Positions 8,497-16,669 of a stretch of 64,000 nt of DNA are shown here, one piece after another; position 1 is the stretch's first letter, and each line of letters opens with the position of its first letter. Position numbers and translations under genes: made by a program. Below the pieces are notes generated by a model. That model was not told where the DNA came from. It searched no databases and saw nothing but the letters and a program-made list of their open reading frames with translations. This DNA comes from Klebsiella africana (GTDB lineage Bacteria > Pseudomonadota > Gammaproteobacteria > Enterobacterales > Enterobacteriaceae): the NCBI RefSeq assembly GCF_020526085.1, contig NZ_CP084874.1:2976001-3040000 (forward strand). The letters are read 5' to 3'.

Positions 8497-10431
8497 ATGT
8501 TTCAGGATAACCCGCTGCTAGCGCAGCTTAAACAGCAACTGCATTCCCAGACGCCGCGCGCGGAAGGGGTCGTTAAGGGCACGGAAAAGGGCTTTGGCTT
8601 CCTCGAAGTGGACGCTCAGAAGAGCTACTTCATTCCGCCGCCGCAGATGAAAAAAGTGATGCATGGCGACCGTATCGTCGCGGTGATCCATTCTGAAAAA
8701 GATCGCGAAAGCGCCGAACCAGAGACCCTGGTTGAGCCCTTCCTGACCCGTTTCGTCGGTAAAGTCCAGAAGAAAGACGATCGCCTCGCTATCGTTCCTG
8801 ACCATCCGCTGCTGAAAGACGCCATTCCCTGCCGCGCCGCCCGCGGCGTTGAGCACGATTTTAAACAAGGTGACTGGGCCGTCGCCGAGATGCGCCGTCA
8901 TCCATTAAAAGGCGACCGTGGGTTTTACGCGGAGCTGACCCAGTTTATCACCTTTAGTGACGATCACTTCGTCCCCTGGTGGGTAACGCTGGCGCGCCAT
9001 AATCTCGAAAAAGAAGCCCCGGACGGCGTCGCCACTGAGATGCTCGACGAAGGGTTGACCCGCCGTGACTTAACCGCTCTCGACTTTGTCACCATCGACA
9101 GCGCCAGCACCGAAGATATGGACGATGCGCTGTATGCTGAATCTAGCGCCGATGGCAAACTGCTGCTGACGGTCGCCATTGCCGACCCGACCGCCTGGAT
9201 TGCCGAAGGCAGCAAGCTGGATAACGCCGCAAAAGTGCGCGCCTTTACCAACTACCTGCCAGGTTTCAATATTCCGATGCTGCCACGCGAGCTGTCAGAC
9301 GACCTCTGCTCCCTGCGTGCCAACGAAGAGCGCCCGGTACTGGCCTGCCGGATGACTCTGGCAGCCGATGGCACCATCGAAGACAACATCGAATTCTTTG
9401 CCGCCACCATCGAATCAAAAGCCAAGCTGGCCTATGACGACGTTTCTGACTGGCTGGAAGGCCGCGGCAGCTGGCAGCCGGGCAGCGACGCGATCGCCCA
9501 GCAGATTACGCTGCTGAAGGACGTATGTCAGCGTCGTAGCGAATGGCGCCAGACCCATGCGCTGGTGTTCAAAGACCGTCCGGACTACCGTTTCGTTCTT
9601 GGTGAAAAAGGCGAAGTGCTGGACATCGTCGCGGAACCGCGTCGCATTGCCAACCGCATTGTTGAAGAGTCGATGATCGCCGCCAACATCTGTGCCGCAC
9701 GCGTTCTGCGCGACAAGCTCGGCTTCGGTGTTTATAACGTCCATACCGGCTTCGACCCGGCGAATACCGAACAGCTGGCCGCCCTGCTGAAAACCCACGA
9801 CATACATGTCGACCCGACGGAGGTTCTGACCCTGGAAGGGTTCTGCAAACTGCGCCGCGAACTGGACGCCCAGCCGACCGGATTCCTCGACAGCCGCATT
9901 CGCCGCTTCCAGTCGTTTGCGGAAATCAGCACCGAGCCGGGCCCGCACTTTGGTCTTGGGCTTGAAGCTTACGCCACCTGGACTTCGCCGATCCGTAAGT
10001 ATGGCGACATGATTAACCATCGTCTGCTGAAGGCCATCATCAAAGGTGAGACCATTGCGCGTCCGCAGGATGAAGCCACCGTGCAGATGGCGGAGCGCCG
10101 TCGTCTTAACCGCATGGCGGAACGCGATGTCGCTGACTGGCTGTATGCCCGTTTCCTCAACGACAAAGCCGGGACCGATACCCGCTTTGCGGCGGAGATT
10201 ATCGACGTCAGCCGCGGCGGGATGCGCGTACGTCTGGTGGACAATGGCGCGGTTGCCTTTATTCCGGCCCCATTCCTCCACGCCGTACGCGACGAACTGG
10301 TGTGCAGCCAGGAGAACGGCACCGTGCAGATCAAGGGCGAAGTGGTCTACAAAGTCACCGACGTTATCGATGTCACCATCGCCGAAGTCCGCATGGAAAC
10401 CCGCAGCATTATTGCGCGTCCGGCAGCCTGA
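8497..10431 (+). CDS. rnb: Exoribonuclease II (RNase II)
   Basis: 644-residue 3'-5' exoribonuclease of the RNR family, the same length as E. coli RNase II. The order is two N-terminal cold-shock domains, the RNB catalytic domain and a C-terminal S1 domain (about residues 560-640, [19 protein letters not shown]). The metal-binding aspartates are in [14 protein letters not shown] at roughly residues 199-212. The conserved Tyr/Arg patch [15 protein letters not shown] near residue 490 is present. It degrades unstructured RNA in the cytoplasm. A strong hairpin follows the stop. Confidence 0.97.
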   Translation: MFQDNPLLAQLKQQLHSQTPRAEGVVKGTEKGFGFLEVDAQKSYFIPPPQMKKVMHGDRIVAVIHSEKDRESAEPETLVEPFLTRFVGKVQKKDDRLAIVPDHPLLKDAIPCRAARGVEHDFKQGDWAVAEMRRHPLKGDRGFYAELTQFITFSDDHFVPWWVTLARHNLEKEAPDGVATEMLDEGLTRRDLTALDFVTIDSASTEDMDDALYAESSADGKLLLTVAIADPTAWIAEGSKLDNAAKVRAFTNYLPGFNIPMLPRELSDDLCSLRANEERPVLACRMTLAADGTIEDNIEFFAATIESKAKLAYDDVSDWLEGRGSWQPGSDAIAQQITLLKDVCQRRSEWRQTHALVFKDRPDYRFVLGEKGEVLDIVAEPRRIANRIVEESMIAANICAARVLRDKLGFGVYNVHTGFDPANTEQLAALLKTHDIHVDPTEVLTLEGFCKLRRELDAQPTGFLDSRIRRFQSFAEISTEPGPHFGLGLEAYATWTSPIRKYGDMINHRLLKAIIKGETIARPQDEATVQMAERRRLNRMAERDVADWLYARFLNDKAGTDTRFAAEIIDVSRGGMRVRLVDNGAVAFIPAPFLHAVRDELVCSQENGTVQIKGEVVYKVTDVIDVTIAEVRMETRSIIARPAA

Positions 10432-10441
10432 CGTATCATCT

Positions 10442-10475
10442 CAGCGGTTCCTGCGGGAACCGCTGCTTCTTTCCT
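10442..10475 (+). terminator. rnb terminator
   Basis: A perfect 10-bp stem CAGCGGTTCC / GGAACCGCTG (10442-10451 and 10456-10465) with a TGCG loop is followed by a pyrimidine-rich cttctttcct tail. It lies 11 bases after the rnb stop. Confidence 0.8.
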
Positions 10476-10589
10476 CTCCATCCAGCTATTTCCGTCGCAC
10501 CGATTAAGGTTGTGCGTTTTTTTCGCTTCTCTTTTTCACTCTTTTTTAGCATCATTGATTTCATTCGTTTTTGTTACCAGGATAATGCC

Positions 10590-10769
10590 ATGTCAGATGT
10601 GAATGCCCACCTGCTCGCTCAACGTATCGATACCGTGCTGGATATTCTGGTTGCCGGTGATTATCACTCTGCAATCCATAATCTGGAGATCCTCAAAGCG
10701 GAGCTGCTGGCGCTGGCGGCGGACGACGCGGAGCAACAAAACCAGCCTAAGGCTCCCTGGGAAATCTGA
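10590..10769 (+). CDS. yciZ: YciZ, UPF0509 family small protein
   Basis: 59-residue protein; the E. coli homologue is about 57 residues. The frame is open further upstream, but the ATG at 10590 follows ccaggataatgcc with a recognisable AGGA ribosome site and gives the family length. The protein is acidic and largely helical ([20 protein letters not shown], then a heptad-like [15 protein letters not shown]). Function is unknown. In E. coli pdeR (gmr) lies between rnb and yciZ; here the two are adjacent. Confidence 0.8.
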   Translation: MSDVNAHLLAQRIDTVLDILVAGDYHSAIHNLEILKAELLALAADDAEQQNQPKAPWEI

Positions 10770-10840
10770 TTATCACCTATTCCGCAACCGGCTATTCATT
10801 CCGGTTGCACGCCAAATAGCCCCCTAACAGTGATGTTGCT

Positions 10841-11590
10841 ATGAACGCCCGACAACAAAGTATTTTGCAAGTGGTCATCGATAAAGGCCGCATGAGCGTC
10901 GCCGATCTGGCGAAGATGACCGGTGTCTCAGAGGTCACTATTCGCCAGGACCTGAATCTGCTGGAGAAGCAGAGCTATCTGCGCCGCACCCATGGTTATG
11001 CCGTCCCGCTGGACAGCGAAGATGTCGAAACCCGCATGATGACTCATTTTGCCATTAAGCGTGAACTGGCCAGCCGGGCAGCGGCGCTGGTGAACGCTGG
11101 CGAAACCGTGTTTATCGAAAACGGTAGCAGCAACGCCCTGCTGGCGCGTACCCTGGCTGAACGGGGAGATATCACCATTATCACCGTCAGCAGCTATATT
11201 GCCCACCTGTTGAAAGAGACGCCAGGAGAGGTGATCCTGCTGGGCGGGATATACCAGAAACGCAGTGAGAGCATGGTGGGCCCCTTGACCCGCCAGTTCA
11301 TTCAGCAGGTACATTTTAGTAAAGCCTTCATCGGGATCGATGGCTGGCAAGCAGACACCGGCTTTACCGGCCGCGATATGATGCGTGCGGATGTAGTAAA
11401 CGCTGTGCTGGAAAAACATTGCGAGGCGATCATCCTCAGCGACAGCTCTAAATTCAGCGCGGTTCACCCCTATCCTCTGGGGCCTGCCGGCCGCTTTAAT
11501 CGCGTTATCACCGACGATCGGCTGCCGGGCGCGTGCCGCGATCAGCTTATCCGTAGTGGTCTCCTCGTCGATATCGTCCCTCACACCTGA
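10841..11590 (+). CDS. yciT: YciT, DeoR-family transcriptional regulator
   Basis: 249-residue repressor-type protein. The N-terminal DeoR helix-turn-helix (residues 5-45: [21 protein letters not shown] and [12 protein letters not shown]) is followed by a sugar-phosphate-sensing DeoRC domain with [21 protein letters not shown] and AFIGIDGW. It stands between yciZ and osmB as in E. coli. The E. coli protein has been connected with osmotic stress regulation, but the effector is unknown to me. A stem-loop follows. Confidence 0.9.
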   Translation: MNARQQSILQVVIDKGRMSVADLAKMTGVSEVTIRQDLNLLEKQSYLRRTHGYAVPLDSEDVETRMMTHFAIKRELASRAAALVNAGETVFIENGSSNALLARTLAERGDITIITVSSYIAHLLKETPGEVILLGGIYQKRSESMVGPLTRQFIQQVHFSKAFIGIDGWQADTGFTGRDMMRADVVNAVLEKHCEAIILSDSSKFSAVHPYPLGPAGRFNRVITDDRLPGACRDQLIRSGLLVDIVPHT

Positions 11591-11600
11591 CATTCTCTCG

Positions 11601-11635
11601 CCCCGCTCCACACCATAGCAGTGGACGGGGTGTTC
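11601..11635 (+). terminator. Hairpin downstream of yciT
   Basis: CCCCGCTCCAC (11601-11611) pairs with GTGGACGGGG (11621-11630) with one bulged base, followed by tgttct. Plausible but with a weak T-tract. Confidence 0.55.
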
Positions 11636-11643
11636 TGACGCTC

Positions 11644-11657
11644 TGAGAGTATTCCGA
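11644..11657. promoter_or_regulatory. RcsB-like box upstream of osmB
   Basis: TGAGAGTATTCCGA closely resembles the Rcs box (TaAGAATATTCcTA). osmB in E. coli is known to be activated by RcsB, which supports the call. It lies about 200 bases upstream of the osmB start. It is read from the motif only. Confidence 0.4.
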
Positions 11658-11809
11658 GCCGTTAATTAAGACTTTTTACCTGACGATAAATTTTAAAAAA
11701 AGTAAAATTATTATTAGCGATATAACAGGAAGTGACTATCACCTGCGTGATTTTCGTGACACCTGCGCACCCTAACTTCATGGTATTGCCCTAAAGCTGC
11801 TATTTCAGG

Positions 11810-11818
11810 CTATGCTTA
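11810..11818 (+). promoter_or_regulatory. Sigma-S-like -10 element of osmB
   Basis: CTATGCTTA matches the extended sigma-S -10 pattern (CTATACTTA) with one change. osmB in E. coli has a stationary-phase, RpoS-dependent promoter in the equivalent position, about 45 bases before the coding start. Confidence 0.5.
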
Positions 11819-11860
11819 AAGGAGCGTTGTATCCATGAATAGATTATTCAGGAGAAAAAA

Positions 11861-12082
11861 ATGATGACTTCAACGAGCAAAAAAATGGCTGCTGTCGTTC
11901 TGGCTGTCACTGTAGCAATGTCTCTGAGCGCTTGCTCTAACATGTCCAAACGCGATCGCAACACCGCAATCGGTGCTGGCGCGGGCGCCATCGGTGGGGC
12001 AGTGTTAACTGACGGTAGCGCGCTCGGTACCCTGGGCGGGGCAGCAGTCGGTGGTATTATTGGTCACCAGGTCGGCAAATAA
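11861..12082 (+). CDS. osmB: OsmB, osmotically inducible lipoprotein
   Basis: 73-residue outer-membrane lipoprotein precursor. A short hydrophobic signal peptide ends in a lipobox, LSAC, with the modified cysteine near residue 25. The mature part is a glycine-zipper segment (GAGAGAIGGAVL, GTLGGAAVGGIIGHQVG) typical of the family. Two adjacent ATG codons at 11861 and 11864 could both serve; the ribosome site is AGGAG. Regulation by osmolarity, RpoS and Rcs is known for E. coli osmB, and matching motifs lie upstream. Confidence 0.93.
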   Translation: MMTSTSKKMAAVVLAVTVAMSLSACSNMSKRDRNTAIGAGAGAIGGAVLTDGSALGTLGGAAVGGIIGHQVGK

Positions 12083-12146
12083 TATAATTACCTGACCAAA
12101 TAAAAGAATAATTCACACGAATTGACTTACGCACGTAAAATGATTC

Positions 12147-12177
12147 AAGGCCGCGGCATTCACCGCGGCCTTGTTAT
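12147..12177. terminator. Terminator between convergent osmB and yciH
   Basis: A perfect 10-bp stem AAGGCCGCGG / CCGCGGCCTT (12147-12156 and 12163-12172) is followed by ttgttattt on the plus strand. It separates osmB (plus) from yciH (minus). Confidence 0.8.
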
Positions 12178-12212
12178 TTGAGCAGAAGATTTAAATATTG
12201 CAGAAATAGTGC

Positions 12213-12539
12213 TCAACCGCCGGCTAACTTAACCTTCATCCCTTTCGCCTCAAGCAGCGATTTGAGTAAATCGCGTTTATCACCCTGGATTTCGATCACG
12301 CCATCTTTCACCGCGCCGCCACAACCACATTTCTTTTTCAGCTCTGCCGCCAGGGCCGTTAGCGCAGCATCATCGGCATCAATGCCGCTAATCAGGCAGA
12401 CGCCTTTGCCCTTGCGACCGCTGGTCTGACGCTGGATACGTACAATGCCGTCTCCTTTAGGGCGCACTGGCGCCGGTTTTGCCTCGTCGATACGCCCGGA
12501 TTCCGTGGAGTAAACCAGGCGGCTATTGGAATCGCTCAT
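12213..12539 (-). CDS. yciH: YciH, SUI1/eIF1-like translation factor
   Basis: 108-residue protein. The C-terminal two thirds form a SUI1 domain (VRIQRQTSGRKGKGVCLISG, followed by the lysine-rich LAAELKKKCGCGGAVKDG and IEIQGDKRDLLKSLLEAKGM). It resembles eukaryotic eIF1 and can affect initiation-codon fidelity with the 30S subunit in vitro. Its start overlaps the pyrF stop (TAATG), so it is the last gene of the lapA-lapB-pyrF-yciH series. Confidence 0.93.
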   Translation of the reverse strand: MSDSNSRLVYSTESGRIDEAKPAPVRPKGDGIVRIQRQTSGRKGKGVCLISGIDADDAALTALAAELKKKCGCGGAVKDGVIEIQGDKRDLLKSLLEAKGMKVKLAGG

Positions 12540-13276
12540 TATGCCTCCTTTGACAACGAGACGTTGATCGCCCGCAGCGTTGCGGCAGGATCGGCCGACT
12601 GCGTCACCGGACGACCAATCACCATATAATCCACCCCTGCTTGCTGGGCCTGCTCCGGGGTCATGATCCGCCGCTGATCGCCAGCGTCGCTGCCCTGCGG
12701 ACGGATCCCCGGGGTCACCAGTTTAAACGCCTGCCCCAGTTCCTGTTTGAAGCGCACTGCCTCCTGAGCTGAACACACCACCCCGTCCAGACCGCAGCGC
12801 TGAGTAAGCGCTGCCAGCTTCGCCGCATAATCCGCCGGGGATAAGGTAATGCCCAGATCCTGTAGGTCGCTGGATTCCATGCTGGTGAGCACGGTGACAG
12901 CGATGAGCAGCGGCGCATCTTTTCCAAACGGCAGCAGCGCTTCCCGCGCGGCGGTCATCATTCGCGCCCCGCCGGAGGCATGGACATTCACCATCCATAC
13001 GCCCAGCTCAGCCGCTGCGGCCACCGCACGGGCGGTAGTGTTAGGAATATCGTGAAACTTAAGGTCAAGGAATACCTCAAACCCGCGCTGGTGCAGCTCG
13101 CGTACGAACTGCGGCCCCAGCAGGGTGAACATCTCTTTACCCACCTTCAGACGGCAGTCGCGCGGGTCGATACGGTCGACAAAGGCCAGCGCTTTATCGC
13201 GATTGTCATAGTCGAGCGCAACCACTACGGGAGAGGAAGTGACAGCGCGGGAAGATGTGATAGCTGTAGACGTCAT
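12539..13276 (-). CDS. pyrF: Orotidine 5'-phosphate decarboxylase
   Basis: 245-residue TIM-barrel enzyme that converts OMP to UMP, the last step of de novo pyrimidine synthesis. Signature segments are present: [24 protein letters not shown] and the catalytic [10 protein letters not shown]. The phosphate-binding C-terminal part reads VTPGIRP and MVIGRPVT. It is translationally coupled to yciH. About 190 bases lie between it and lapB upstream. Confidence 0.97.
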   Translation of the reverse strand: MTSTAITSSRAVTSSPVVVALDYDNRDKALAFVDRIDPRDCRLKVGKEMFTLLGPQFVRELHQRGFEVFLDLKFHDIPNTTARAVAAAAELGVWMVNVHASGGARMMTAAREALLPFGKDAPLLIAVTVLTSMESSDLQDLGITLSPADYAAKLAALTQRCGLDGVVCSAQEAVRFKQELGQAFKLVTPGIRPQGSDAGDQRRIMTPEQAQQAGVDYMVIGRPVTQSADPAATLRAINVSLSKEA

Positions 13277-13469
13277 GACCAGACCTTAGTGTTGATGGGC
13301 GCCTGAGCGGCGCAAAAAAGGTAAACGGGCAGCATTCTACCTGTGATGCTAACAAAATGACAGGCCGCTGTATTTGCCCTGGTCAAACGATGGCGCTGCC
13401 GGGGTCACCAATCATAAAGTCGAAAAACCAATGAGGATGTTGTAACTAATGAATACTTTTTTTTTGACT

Positions 13470-14639
13470 CTATTGGCCATCGAGGCCGCGAATCGGTTTG
13501 ATGGTTGCCCAGGAGCGGCAGGATGGGCAATGCCAGTAAAGAGTATGCGCCGTAAAGCCGCATTTCTGGCAGCGGTAACGCGGTTTGCTGCGCACCTGCT
13601 CACCAACCATGTTTCGCAGCACCCCAAGGCTTTCTTTCGCCCGCCCTTCTTCCGCTTCGTTGAGATGGTAGTCCATCAACTTATGGAAGACACGCATGGT
13701 CGGGTGGCGTTCCAGCTGGCGGGTCACATAATTTTGCGCCGCTTCGACCCCTTCCCGTTGCTCAAGAATTTGCGCCAGCATCAGTTCGGCAGTCGCCCCG
13801 GTGTTCTCTTCAACGCAGCGCCGCAGGAAAACTTCCCATTCATCGGCTTTACCGAGCTGCTGGTAGCAGGTCTGCAGCATCTCCAGCGTCTCGCCCACCA
13901 GCTCTTTATCCTGATCGATAACCCGCTCGAGGCTTTCCACCGCTTTGGCGTAATCACCCTTTTCCATCCACACCCGGCCCATCATGATCGACACCCGGGC
14001 GCTGGTGCGGTCAGCGGAGGCACCTTTTTTCAACAGGGCCATCGCTTTATCCAGATCGTTGGCCGCCATCTGCTGTAGGGCCAGCTCGCACCAGAAGTTG
14101 GCGATCTCGCCACGATGTTTCTCTTTACCCAGCTTCACCAGTCGTTCAGCCACTTCAATCGCCGACTGCCAGTCGCTCGTCGCCTGATAGATCTGCAGCA
14201 GTTGCTGCAGGGCGCCGAGACGAAAATCGGTCTCATCCACCAGCTGCTTAAACATGTCTTCCGCGCGATCGTACAACCCGGCGGCCATATAGTCGCGCCC
14301 CAGCTGCTGAACGGCCAGCAGGCGCTGATCGTAGGTTAACGATGCGCTTTCCATCAGGCTCTGGTGGATCCGAATCGCGCGGTCAACCTCGCCACGGGAA
14401 CGGAACAGGTTACCGAGCGTCAGGTGCGCCTCGACGGTGCCGGTATCCTCTTTCAGCATATCAAGGAACAGGTCGACGGCCTTATCCTGCTGGTTACTGA
14501 GCAGGAAGTTTACCCCCGCCACGTAATCCCGTGACAGGCGGCTCGCATCGTCCTGTTTGGACTGTTGTGCACTTCTGCGGCCCATATACCAGCCGTAAGC
14601 GGCGGCAACGGGTAAAAGCAGAAACAACAACTCCAGCAT
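13470..14639 (-). CDS. lapB: LapB (YciM), LPS assembly regulator
   Basis: 389-residue inner-membrane-anchored protein. A single N-terminal helix (residues 2-18) is followed by tetratricopeptide repeats over about residues 35-330. The C-terminal rubredoxin-type zinc/iron knuckle has paired CxxC motifs (CQKCGF and CPSCRSW). LapB, with YejM and FtsH, controls LpxC degradation and so LPS synthesis. It lies 6 bases after lapA, forming the lapAB operon. Confidence 0.96.
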   Translation of the reverse strand: MLELLFLLLPVAAAYGWYMGRRSAQQSKQDDASRLSRDYVAGVNFLLSNQQDKAVDLFLDMLKEDTGTVEAHLTLGNLFRSRGEVDRAIRIHQSLMESASLTYDQRLLAVQQLGRDYMAAGLYDRAEDMFKQLVDETDFRLGALQQLLQIYQATSDWQSAIEVAERLVKLGKEKHRGEIANFWCELALQQMAANDLDKAMALLKKGASADRTSARVSIMMGRVWMEKGDYAKAVESLERVIDQDKELVGETLEMLQTCYQQLGKADEWEVFLRRCVEENTGATAELMLAQILEQREGVEAAQNYVTRQLERHPTMRVFHKLMDYHLNEAEEGRAKESLGVLRNMVGEQVRSKPRYRCQKCGFTAHTLYWHCPSCRSWATIKPIRGLDGQ

Positions 14640-14645
14640 AAGAGG

Positions 14646-14954
14646 TTATTCCTTCACGGCAGGCACGCCTGCGTCGGCAGCGGCCGGACTGACGGGGGCA
14701 ATCTGATGCTCAAGACGCTTAATTTTACGCTCCGCGCGCGCTAGTGAGACACGCACCCGCAGCCAGAACAGGCCACAGATCAGCCAGCCGATGGCAAAGC
14801 CCGCGGCAAACAGCACCGCCAGCAGCGTCGATATGCGGAATTCACCCTGAGCGAGTAAATAGTTGAAAGTGACCTGTTGGTCATTCTGCGCCCCCAGCGT
14901 TACTGAAATGACGAAGATTGCTAACACCAGTAAGAAAATGAGTAAATATTTCAC
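14646..14954 (-). CDS. lapA: LapA (YciS), LPS assembly inner-membrane protein
   Basis: 102-residue DUF1049 protein with two membrane segments (about residues 3-21 and 40-63) and a basic cytoplasmic helix (LRVRVSLARAERKIKRLEHQ). Together with LapB it forms a scaffold for LPS assembly and control of LpxC. First gene of the lapAB pair; heat-shock control is known in E. coli. Confidence 0.93.
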   Translation of the reverse strand: MKYLLIFLLVLAIFVISVTLGAQNDQQVTFNYLLAQGEFRISTLLAVLFAAGFAIGWLICGLFWLRVRVSLARAERKIKRLEHQIAPVSPAAADAGVPAVKE

Positions 14955-15089
14955 ATGACTTCCCGTTATGTGGGTTGCGCGAAAAAAGCCCGCTTTCAGC
15001 CCTATAAAGTATCATTTTCGCCGCAGCGGTGGAATGAAAAAGCATGGCAACTCGTCAGGATATGCGGTCGGATGCCGCTAAAATCAACA

Positions 15090-15857
15090 TTACTCTGCTT
15101 CGGTTGTCCGTTTTTTAATATCCTGCGCCTCTTCCCCGGGCGGTGAGAGCGGTCCGCAGAGACGCTGCGTCAGCCAGCAGGCCACGGTGACCAACAGCCA
15201 GGAGATCAGCGTAGCGACGATGAGATCCAGCGGCCAGTGCATGCCCAGCGCCAGGCGACTGCCCATCACCGCCGTCGCCCACACCAGCAGCACCGCGATC
15301 GTGCCCCAGCGCCGACGCGGCCACAGCAGCCCGGCGGCGAGCAACGCCCAGCTGGCGGCGAACATCGTGTGACCAGACGGGAAGGCAAACCCGGTCTCCT
15401 TCTGCCAGTGCTTGCGTAAAAAGGGCGGGATATCCTGCGCCTGTGCCAGCTGTTCATGCACCAGTTTAGCGCGTTCTTTGCGCTTCAACGCATAGAATTG
15501 CGTCACCGGCACCTGGCGTGTGTTTTCCAGCCAGATGACAAAGGGTCTCGGCTCCTGGACTCGCGCCTTGACCCAGGATTTCGCCCCCTGTCCCACCAGG
15601 ATGGCGGCGGCGAGGATAAGGAACAGGATCAGCGCCGCGCGCAGGCGAAAGCGCAGACACCAGAGAAACCAGGCGCACAGCACAACATGCGTGATGATCC
15701 CCCATGGCTGGGTCACGGTTTCTGTCACCCACCACAGTATTTTCAGCCAGGCGACCGGCAGCCCTGGCTGCCACAGCCAGCCAGACAGCCAGACGGCAAG
15801 GGGCATGATCAGCAGCAGCGCCGCCGCGAGAGCGGTTCGTCGGGCAATTAACAGCAT
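15090..15857 (-). CDS. pgpB: Phosphatidylglycerophosphatase B / undecaprenyl-pyrophosphate phosphatase
   Basis: 255-residue PAP2-family membrane phosphatase. The frame opens upstream to 15989, but the ATG at 15857 has a strong AAGGAGAAGGAGAG ribosome site and gives the E. coli length. The three PAP2 motifs are present: KARVQEPRP, FPSGH and SRLALGMHWPLD. Six hydrophobic segments are expected. It dephosphorylates phosphatidylglycerophosphate, phosphatidic acid and C55-PP at the periplasmic face. It is divergent from ribA. Confidence 0.95.
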   Translation of the reverse strand: MLLIARRTALAAALLLIMPLAVWLSGWLWQPGLPVAWLKILWWVTETVTQPWGIITHVVLCAWFLWCLRFRLRAALILFLILAAAILVGQGAKSWVKARVQEPRPFVIWLENTRQVPVTQFYALKRKERAKLVHEQLAQAQDIPPFLRKHWQKETGFAFPSGHTMFAASWALLAAGLLWPRRRWGTIAVLLVWATAVMGSRLALGMHWPLDLIVATLISWLLVTVACWLTQRLCGPLSPPGEEAQDIKKRTTEAE

Positions 15858-16020
15858 TTTCTCTCCTTCTCCTTGTAGATGAACATCATAGCGGAAACTG
15901 GTTCGTTTGTGCGCTTTCCACGCGGCTAACCGTTCGCGATTAGGAGAACGTCCCGGCCTTGTGGCAAAATAGCGGTAAACAGAAAGCACATTCAGGTGCT
16001 GACAGAATCTGGAGAATCAC

Positions 16021-16623
16021 ATGCAGCTTAAACGTGTGGCAGAAGCCAAACTGCCAACCCCCTGGGGCGATTTCCTGATGGTGGGTTTTGAAGAACTGGC
16101 AACCGGACAGGATCATGTCGCGCTGGTTTATGGCGATATTTCAGGGCAGACGCCCGTTCTGGCCCGAGTACATTCAGAATGCCTGACCGGCGATGCCCTG
16201 TTTAGCCTGCGCTGTGATTGCGGCTTTCAACTGGAGGCGGCCCTGTCGCATATCGCTGAAGAGGGCCGGGGGATCCTGCTCTATCATCGCCAGGAAGGAC
16301 GTAACATCGGGTTATTGAATAAAATTCGCGCCTATGCGCTGCAGGACCAGGGCTATGACACCGTCGAGGCGAACCATCAGCTTGGCTTCGCCGCCGATGA
16401 GCGCGACTTCACCCTGTGCGCCGATATGTTCAAACTGCTCAACGTTGAGCAAGTGCGGTTATTAACCAATAACCCGAAAAAAGTGGAAATTCTTACCGAA
16501 GCCGGGATCAACATCGTGGAGCGCGTGCCGCTGATTGTCGGGCGCAACCCGAAAAACGCCCACTATCTGGACACCAAAGCCGCCAAGATGGGTCATCTGC
16601 TGAACAGCAAGCCGGCGGAATAA
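16021..16623 (+). CDS. ribA: GTP cyclohydrolase II
   Basis: 200-residue enzyme that opens GTP to the first riboflavin intermediate. The zinc site is visible as [15 protein letters not shown] (three cysteines). The catalytic/GTP-binding stretch [22 protein letters not shown] and the C-terminal [17 protein letters not shown] are typical. It is a stand-alone RibA without a RibB domain. It converges on acnA, with a strong stem-loop between the two. Confidence 0.97.
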   Translation: MQLKRVAEAKLPTPWGDFLMVGFEELATGQDHVALVYGDISGQTPVLARVHSECLTGDALFSLRCDCGFQLEAALSHIAEEGRGILLYHRQEGRNIGLLNKIRAYALQDQGYDTVEANHQLGFAADERDFTLCADMFKLLNVEQVRLLTNNPKKVEILTEAGINIVERVPLIVGRNPKNAHYLDTKAAKMGHLLNSKPAE

Positions 16624-16641
16624 ATCAGCGTAACCAAAGAG

Positions 16642-16666
16642 AAAGGGCCAGCGATGCTGGCCCTTT
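16642..16666. terminator. Bidirectional hairpin between ribA and acnA
   Basis: A perfect 11-bp stem AAAGGGCCAGC / GCTGGCCCTTT with loop GAT. It lies between the convergent ends of ribA and acnA. Confidence 0.75.
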
Positions 16667-16669
16667 GCT

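Noticed and set aside
9415..10281. 288-codon open frame opposite rnb
   Set aside because: Shadow of the RNase II catalytic domain; no family features.
15858..15989. N-terminal extension of pgpB
   Set aside because: The extension would add 44 polar residues before the first helix and lacks a ribosome site; the ATG at 15857 has a strong one.
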